Of a DNA stretch of 64,000 nt, positions 58,580 to 64,000 are shown piece after piece. Within the stretch, counting starts at the first letter, position 1, and every line of letters starts with the position of its first letter. The translations under genes were made by a program, and so were the position numbers. Under the pieces are notes generated by a model. That model was not told where the DNA came from. It did no database searches and saw only the letters and a list, made by a program, of their open reading frames with translations. Source of the DNA: an uncultured bacterium (lineage in GTDB: Bacteria; Planctomycetota; UBA1135; GCA-002686595); the NCBI GenBank assembly GCA_937910685.1, contig CALEMP010000205.1:22563-86562 (forward strand). The letters are read 5' to 3'.

Positions 58580-61096
58580 TCAGGGAATCCAGGTGGTCTG
58601 CAGACCGTTGGTGAAGTTGGAGTTCGCGCCGCCTGCAGCGGGGTCGCGATACCAACCCTGGAAGTAGACCGTATCCCCCACGCTGATCTGTCCCGAAACC
58701 TGAGGCGGGGAGGTCACATCGAAGGACCAATTGCTGTCCCCCAAGCCAGAGATCTGAGTCGCCCCCAAGCGGAACAGGGGAGCGGCAACACACAGGGTGC
58801 CATTGGCCACAGGTGCGTTCCCCTGGCCGAAGGAATAGAAGAACAGCATGAACTGTCCGGTGGGCATACCCGTGGCCAAGAGGGTCAGGTCGTTTGCCCC
58901 AAACGAGGTGGTCCCCGAAGCGGAAATGAGCGCACCCGGTCCAACCGAGTTCGGCGACGTCACGCAGTAGTTGCTAATCAAAGATCCGGTGTACTCCACC
59001 TGGGCCGCACGCAGGCGCCACAGATTGCCGGAACGTGCAAAGGTCTGCACGGTCCAGAATGTGTCGTCATCGGGATCACAGGTGGTGCCCGAATAATCGC
59101 CCCAGCGGTTGCGACCTGAGCCATCCAATTGCTGGTAGCTACCAGTGCCGGCCTTGTACTCAAAAGGATCACTGATGTCACTCTGGGTGTCGTTGACCTT
59201 GCGGCCCGACACGAAGCAACTAACAAAGGTCGCTGCACTCGATCCGCTGTAGCCCACAACCACGTCGCCCACGGAGTTCACCGCGATGGAAGGATAGTAG
59301 TAGGCAAAAGTACCCGTTTCATCACGGATCGTACTGCGCTGAATGTCCGCACCATTGGTGGGCCCAATTTCATACCAACGCACACCAGCACTGCCCTGGT
59401 TGGTGCCGATGGTGTGGCAGGTGAAGAGGCTGGTGCCTCGGTAGACTGCATTTTGCAAGCGATCATCCCCGGTGCTGATCGGCACGCTGCTACCGGATGC
59501 GGGCGCATCGGCCGGAGCGTTGTGGCTCGCCACGGTGACGATTGAAGAGGTTTGCAAAGTAGGTGCGGTCAAAGGCGGGTTCACCTTGCGCACGATAATT
59601 TGGTTGTTGTTCCAGGTGCTGGCGATGTACGCCACGCCCGGATCATCCCAGTGCACCGCGGGCTGGTTCGCTTGGGTGTAGGGCAGATTGCGGAATGCGG
59701 TGACCGTCCCGAGAGCCGGGACGGTGGCGATCATGGGAGCCTTGTCGAGGGCCCAAATCGTCATGGTCCCCCCGCCTGTGGCATTGTCAATCATCAGACA
59801 ACTCATATAGATCCCGCGTGCGCCCACGCCGAGGGTGGGATAGTCCGGCCAACGGTTGGAGTCAGCTCCCTGGGAGGTATTGAAGCTGGTCTTGAGCCAG
59901 CCACCCTGGGGAGAATCGGTCAAGCTGACTGCGATATAGATACGGTTGGAAAAGTTCGTGGACAGCACGATCCAGCGCTCATCTTGGGGGTCGTAGACCA
60001 CCCGCGGGTCGCCGCCGGCTGTGGCTCCAAAGAAGGAGTCCAGGGATGCACCGGCGATTTGGTTGCCGGTTTTCGAATAGTAGGTGATGTTGGAGTTGAC
60101 CACCGTGACGAAGTGATTCGGACCAACCGCGCCGTGGGTGTCCGGTGGAATCGAGGAGGCGCCGGGGTTTCCGCCCAGTTCCTGACAAAAGAACTGCTGC
60201 AGCACATCGGGGCCATCGATCACGCCCACGCTAGGAGCGGCGGGCGCTGCCGGAGTAGGCGCTGCCGGAGCAAGAGGGGTGGGAGCCGGAGCCACCAAGG
60301 GAGCAATCGGCTGGGGCTGGGGGCGCATCAACAAGGACACGGGGCCCGGAGCATGGCTCTTGAGAGCTTCGCCCCGTTGCCAATCAAGGCCCGCGTAACC
60401 GGTTGCGGTCAGGTTCCCCGGGGACACGTCTTCGAAATCGAGCACCACCGTGCGACCGTCGCGCACATAGGTCAAATCATCCAAGGAGTACCAAGCCTGG
60501 CTCCAATCGGTCTTGCGTGCTTCGATCAGTACGCGATCGATGCCCTTGGCGTCCAAGGACACAAAGACCATCTCCTCTTCCAAATCGGTCCAGCTGCCCG
60601 TGGCCACGGTCTTACCTGCGACCTGGGCAATCAAGCGAACCGCGTCGGCTTCGGAACCTTGTCCGGTACCCTTGCCAAGCCAAACTCCGACCAGGTCGAC
60701 CTTCCCTTCGAAACCGATGGGCATGCGCATGTCACCCCAGTAGTTCGTGATCGACTTGTCGCCGGAACGGGTGGGCAGGGCGCCGTCCCCATCGGGGCTT
60801 TCCCATTCTCCGCGCTTTCCGTTGCGGAAGCGGCGGGAGGGTTGTTCAAAGAGAGGACGCTGCTTCTCGCGCTCCATGACCACGTCCCAACCCTCGATGC
60901 GAGTGTTGAGGAACGCACCGGGATCCACACGAAGACCATGGTTCAGGGCGTCGAGATCCAACATGGAGGCCTCGTCGACCTTGCCGGGAGTCACGGCTTC
61001 GCCCGGGGCGGGCAAGGCACGGGGAGTGTCTTCCCCTTGGGCCCAGGTGGGCAAAACGGCAAGGGAAAGGACGGCTAGGCTGTGCAGAATTCTCAT
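58580..61096 (-). CDS. Large secreted protein with propeller-like core and planctomycete-type C-terminal module
   Basis: 838 residues. Signal peptide MRILHSLAVLSLAVLPTWA. An N-terminal domain (about 60-250) has jelly-roll-like strands (KVDLVGVWLGKGTGQGSEAD; DGRTVVLDFEDVSPGNLTAT). A Pro/Ala linker (LVAPAPTPLAPAAPTPAAPA) follows. The central part (about 290-690) has repeated strand motifs resembling a beta-propeller (GGDPRVVYDPQDERWIVLST; GTFAYYYPSIAVNSVGDVVV). The last ~120 residues (NDLTLLATGMPTGQFMLFFY; VYFQGWYRDPAAGGANSNFT) match a module I know from exported proteins of deep-branching Planctomycetota, possibly a sorting signal. No catalytic motif identified. Confidence 0.82.
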   Translation of the reverse strand: MRILHSLAVLSLAVLPTWAQGEDTPRALPAPGEAVTPGKVDEASMLDLDALNHGLRVDPGAFLNTRIEGWDVVMEREKQRPLFEQPSRRFRNGKRGEWESPDGDGALPTRSGDKSITNYWGDMRMPIGFEGKVDLVGVWLGKGTGQGSEADAVRLIAQVAGKTVATGSWTDLEEEMVFVSLDAKGIDRVLIEARKTDWSQAWYSLDDLTYVRDGRTVVLDFEDVSPGNLTATGYAGLDWQRGEALKSHAPGPVSLLMRPQPQPIAPLVAPAPTPLAPAAPTPAAPAAPSVGVIDGPDVLQQFFCQELGGNPGASSIPPDTHGAVGPNHFVTVVNSNITYYSKTGNQIAGASLDSFFGATAGGDPRVVYDPQDERWIVLSTNFSNRIYIAVSLTDSPQGGWLKTSFNTSQGADSNRWPDYPTLGVGARGIYMSCLMIDNATGGGTMTIWALDKAPMIATVPALGTVTAFRNLPYTQANQPAVHWDDPGVAYIASTWNNNQIIVRKVNPPLTAPTLQTSSIVTVASHNAPADAPASGSSVPISTGDDRLQNAVYRGTSLFTCHTIGTNQGSAGVRWYEIGPTNGADIQRSTIRDETGTFAYYYPSIAVNSVGDVVVGYSGSSAATFVSCFVSGRKVNDTQSDISDPFEYKAGTGSYQQLDGSGRNRWGDYSGTTCDPDDDTFWTVQTFARSGNLWRLRAAQVEYTGSLISNYCVTSPNSVGPGALISASGTTSFGANDLTLLATGMPTGQFMLFFYSFGQGNAPVANGTLCVAAPLFRLGATQISGLGDSNWSFDVTSPPQVSGQISVGDTVYFQGWYRDPAAGGANSNFTNGLQTTWIP

Positions 61097-61371
61097 GGGT
61101 ACTCAGGCAGGCAGGGAGGAATCTGGAATCGGGTTCCAAGGGCGGTGGGAGGGCCTCCCGAGAACCCTCTACCCAAGCATCGCCTATGAACCGGAAGCGT
61201 GCTTGCTTCCAGGCCCGCTGTTTACATAACCATTACACATAGCCCGGCCCTGGGCCCCTCCCGCGCACAAAGTTCCCGCTTGCCCCATTCTGGACTCAAT
61301 CTGGGATCACCCCGCAGTCGGCCCAGGGGAGCTCTCTGGGGACCCCGCAAGTCCCCTCTTACTGAGGGGCC
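61097..61371. other. Intergenic region with short hairpin
   Basis: 275 bases between two minus-strand genes. A perfect 6-bp hairpin (cccctc 61353-61358 / gagggg 61364-61369) lies directly after the ychF stop and may end that transcript. Nothing else recognisable. Confidence 0.4.
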
Positions 61372-62463
61372 TCAGCGCCCGATCAGGAAGTGGCACACAT
61401 CGCCCTCGGCCAGGGCATAGTCGCGCCCTTCCGTTCGCATGCGTCCGGCGGCTTTGATTGCCGCCTCACTGCCGAGTTCATCCAAGTCATCCACCGAGTA
61501 AACCTCGGCCCGGATGAAGCCCTTGTTGAAGTCCGTGTGGATCACCCCAGCAGCCTCGGGGCCCTTCCAGCCCGCCTGGATCGTCCAGGCCCGCAGTTCC
61601 TTGGGACCCACCGTGTAGAAAGTCTGCAAGCCGAGCAACGAATAGGCCGCCCGGATCAAGCGCGGCAGACCTAACTCGGTCAAGCCCAAGTCCTCCTGGA
61701 AACTCTGCTGGTCCTCTGCATCCATATTGCGCAACTCGCTTTCCAAGTCCGTGCAAATCGCAATCCACTCAGCGCCGGTAGCGGCAGCGTGATCCGCCAC
61801 GGCACGGGCATAATCGCCCTCGGCGGCGAGATCATCGTCCCCCACGTTCGCCACATACAAGACCGGCTTGGCACTCAACAGGCAGAGGGGCTTAAGAGCC
61901 TCGCTCTCCACCGGAGTCCATTCCACCGCACGCAGGGACTGGCCGCTTTCGAGCATCTGGACCACGCGCTCAAAGAGAGCTTGCTGGACCATGGACTCCT
62001 TGTCTCCTGAGCGCGCCTTCTTAGCCACCCGCTCCACGGCCTTTTGCACCGTATCTAAATCCGCAAGAGCTAACTCCACGTCAATGATCTCAATGTCGCC
62101 CTTGGGGTCCACCGGTTCTTCGCGCACCACTTGCATTCCCCCAAAGCAACGCACCACGTGCAAGATCGCGTCCGTCTCGCGGATGTTGGCCAAGAACTTG
62201 TTGCCGAGCCCCTCGCCCTTGGAAGCTCCCGCGATCAAACCAGCGATGTCCACCACCTTGACCACTGCGGGGATCACCTTTTTGGTTTCCACGTGGGACA
62301 AGATGCGTCCGATATTATCGTCCGGCACCTCGGCGATCGCCATGTTGGGATCGATCGTGCAAAAGGGGAAGTTGCCCATCTCTGCACCCGCAGCGGTCAG
62401 GGCGTTGAAGAGGGTGCTTTTGCCCACATTGGGCAAACCGACGATTCCGCAGGATAGGGACAT
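61372..62463 (-). CDS. ychF: Obg-like ATPase/GTPase YchF
   Basis: 363 residues, normal length. G1 is GLPNVGKS (9-16), followed by NFPFCTIDPNMAIAEVPD, the hallmark switch region of YchF, and DIAGLIAGASKGEGLGNKFL for G3. The base-recognition motif reads NVGD near residue 206, in the position where YchF proteins carry NxxE and therefore prefer ATP over GTP. A coiled-coil and a C-terminal TGS domain (TFYTVGPKELRAWTIQAGWK; VIHTDFNKGFIRAEVYSVDD) complete it. Role: ribosome-associated stress and translation control. Stands alone. Confidence 0.96.
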   Translation of the reverse strand: MSLSCGIVGLPNVGKSTLFNALTAAGAEMGNFPFCTIDPNMAIAEVPDDNIGRILSHVETKKVIPAVVKVVDIAGLIAGASKGEGLGNKFLANIRETDAILHVVRCFGGMQVVREEPVDPKGDIEIIDVELALADLDTVQKAVERVAKKARSGDKESMVQQALFERVVQMLESGQSLRAVEWTPVESEALKPLCLLSAKPVLYVANVGDDDLAAEGDYARAVADHAAATGAEWIAICTDLESELRNMDAEDQQSFQEDLGLTELGLPRLIRAAYSLLGLQTFYTVGPKELRAWTIQAGWKGPEAAGVIHTDFNKGFIRAEVYSVDDLDELGSEAAIKAAGRMRTEGRDYALAEGDVCHFLIGR

Positions 62464-62623
62464 GCTGTGTTGGATCCAATTTGGAGCTGGATCCGGGTAG
62501 GGGCTGGTTCCGGATAGAGAGCTTTCAATCAGCTCACGTGAAGCCGGACAGTTTAGCGAGAATCCCTGCGCCCATGCAGCCCTGATCGGGGAGAAGCCAG
62601 CGAAAGAGACTCCGAGGCAGGTC

Positions 62624-64000
62624 TCAGTCGTAATCCAACGCGGCTCCCGCAGCTACCCGCAGGGCGTAGCGCCGCAGGAGGCTATCGAGCACCCGCACGG
62701 AGCCCCCGTGGGCATGGCAGAGGCTCATCAAACCGCCGATGGAAGCCTCGCGATCCGCCGGAACCACGGGCAGGCCCCCCTGCAGCTGGGCCCAATACGC
62801 CTCGTTCCAGGCGGGCTCGAGGGCAGTGCGCTCGTTCCAATCGTTCCAACTCACCAAGAGAGTGTGCCCACCCTCATCCACTGTGCTTTGGGTTGCTTCC
62901 AAAAAACCCACCGAGGGCTCGGGCGAAACCCGGAGGCAGAGAGACTGGCCATCGCTGCCCAGTCCGTGCTGGGAAGACCAACCAGCAACACCCGAATCAT
63001 CGAACCCCCACCAGGCCAGGCCAAAAGCCTTGCGGCTCCCGGCGGCTTGGTTGCGCCACAACAGGGCCTCTTCATACCCGCCCCGGGCGAATTGGGTCAC
63101 GCTGCTGAGGGGCACGTTGCTCTCACTGCCGCTTTGAAAATTCGCAAAGGATGAAAAGCGCAAGAGGTCCTGATCGATCAAGTGCCAACGGCCATAGCCA
63201 CTGAATGCAGTGGACTGGGTGTCGGGGGGATGTGTCGCGATGAAAGCGATCGCTTCCCCGGTGCTGGATTCCACTTGCTGGATGATCCACTGCCAGTCCC
63301 CTTCCTCCAAGCGTTGCCCATCCCAGCCGGGAATGTTGTGCCAGAAGACAAAGAAGACCATCTCCCCATCGAGGCGCAACATGCATCGGCGGTCGCCGAG
63401 TTGACGCACAAGGAAAGTCACCTCCGCCAGCAGGGAATCACGACGCTGCAAGAGGTTCCAAGATGGATCGAGCCACCCGGCCTGTTGCACCTTGGGCTCC
63501 AACATGGGCGCCAGATCAAAGTCCACGCCGGGACGATCCGCGGCGTTCACCAGTTCCAGGAACGACTGCCACTGGCGAGGTGCCTCGCCGCTGGGCGTCC
63601 CCATGGAATCGAGCTCTAAGCCGTGCCAGTCCACCACAAAACCATCGAGCCCCGCGGCCCGGGCCAGGTCCACGGACAGACGGGTCACATCCTGGTCTCG
63701 GGAGTCATAGAGCCCCACGAGGGGCAGGGAATCGACCCCGTCCACGGTGCTCGTGGCCCCATCGCGCCGCCCGTTGATGCGGGTGAAGTCTGGATCATGG
63801 GTCAGATTCAGGGATCCGGGATCGCAAGGGGAGGGATCTGCCCAAGCCCAATTCCCCCAGCGTTGCTTGCTGCCCGAAGCGTTGCCAGAAGCATCGGGGT
63901 GGACAGGATTTCGGTACCAGGGAGCATACGCCGCCAACTGCAGCGGTCCCGCACTGCCGTCCAGGGCGGCCGCCGCGCCCAGCGCAACTTCATCCACCAA
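62624..64000 (-). CDS. GH99-like glycoside hydrolase, N-terminus outside the window
   Basis: 459 codons reach the right edge without a convincing start, so the N-terminus (likely with a signal peptide) is cut off. QLAAYAPWYRNPVHPD near the visible start and LLVSWNDWNERTALEPAW near residue 390 are the marks of GH99/GH71-like (alpha/beta)8 enzymes, which act on alpha-mannose or alpha-glucan linkages. AAGLDGFVVDWHGLELDS and GEMVFFVFWHNIPGWDG are internal strands of the barrel; Glu in WNDWNE is the usual catalytic region. Family-level function only. Separated from ychF by about 160 bases. Confidence 0.8.
   Translation of the reverse strand: MVDEVALGAAAALDGSAGPLQLAAYAPWYRNPVHPDASGNASGSKQRWGNWAWADPSPCDPGSLNLTHDPDFTRINGRRDGATSTVDGVDSLPLVGLYDSRDQDVTRLSVDLARAAGLDGFVVDWHGLELDSMGTPSGEAPRQWQSFLELVNAADRPGVDFDLAPMLEPKVQQAGWLDPSWNLLQRRDSLLAEVTFLVRQLGDRRCMLRLDGEMVFFVFWHNIPGWDGQRLEEGDWQWIIQQVESSTGEAIAFIATHPPDTQSTAFSGYGRWHLIDQDLLRFSSFANFQSGSESNVPLSSVTQFARGGYEEALLWRNQAAGSRKAFGLAWWGFDDSGVAGWSSQHGLGSDGQSLCLRVSPEPSVGFLEATQSTVDEGGHTLLVSWNDWNERTALEPAWNEAYWAQLQGGLPVVPADREASIGGLMSLCHAHGGSVRVLDSLLRRYALRVAAGAALDYD

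Noticed and set aside
59552..61078. 508-codon open frame antisense to the large secreted protein
   Set aside because: The sense protein has signal peptide, linker and recognisable C-terminal module; the antisense reading shows no domain or signal.
1..64000. tRNA, rRNA, CRISPR arrays, transposases, integrases or prophage genes
   Set aside because: None was recognised on reading; the few direct repeats present are isolated two- or three-copy tandems without spacer structure.

Overview
The window looks like chromosomal DNA of a high-GC, Gram-negative-type bacterium, most probably a Planctomycetota member. Three things point there: a small basic protein of the Planctomycetes/Verrucomicrobia/Chlamydiae type (12835-13065), a C-terminal module on a secreted protein (58580-61096) that I recognise from exported proteins of deep-branching Planctomycetota, and lipoprotein secretins with TPR-rich N-termini next to ExbB/ExbD genes. 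The lineage is inferred from these families, not from a marker-gene tree. No rRNA, tRNA, CRISPR array, insertion sequence or prophage was seen. Layout: 0-9.8 kb (minus strand) is a surface-glycan cluster. It holds a Wzm/Wzt-type ABC exporter, two family-2 and two family-4-like glycosyltransferases, one PIG-L deacetylase, and one PIG-L deacetylase fused to a further glycosyltransferase; most junctions are ATGA overlaps. 9.9-19.3 kb (minus) holds a lipoprotein with an internal duplication, der, queE, the small basic protein, three envelope proteins of unknown role and a serine beta-lactamase-like hydrolase. 19.5-33.3 kb (plus) begins with an unusual family-4 uracil-DNA glycosylase homologue. It continues with the most distinctive locus in the window: lipoprotein secretin, TPR protein, second TPR protein, TolQ/ExbB, two ExbD/TolR proteins and a second lipoprotein secretin. 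I read this as a candidate proton-motive-force-coupled secretin system of the outer envelope. 33.5-37.1 kb has a HAD phosphatase and an iron superoxide dismutase, converging on a RegA/RegB-type redox two-component system that keeps the quinone motif, the redox cysteine and the phosphorylation sites of that family. 37.2-51.4 kb contains two complete oligopeptide-type ABC transporters arranged back to back in mirror-image A-B-C-D-F order around a 479-bp divergent region; the minus-strand permeases carry large insertions absent from the plus-strand pair. 51.5-64 kb holds a TraB-like protein with a GspG-like domain nested in it, a diacylglycerol-kinase-like enzyme, a HExxH protein, a fluoride channel, ModC, a ModA-ModB fusion, a large secreted protein, the GTPase YchF and a truncated GH99-like glycosidase at the right edge. 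Taken together the genes describe a cell investing in envelope glycans, outer-envelope secretion, peptide uptake and redox sensing. Functions are assigned from family resemblance read directly from translated sequence; nothing was searched or computed.
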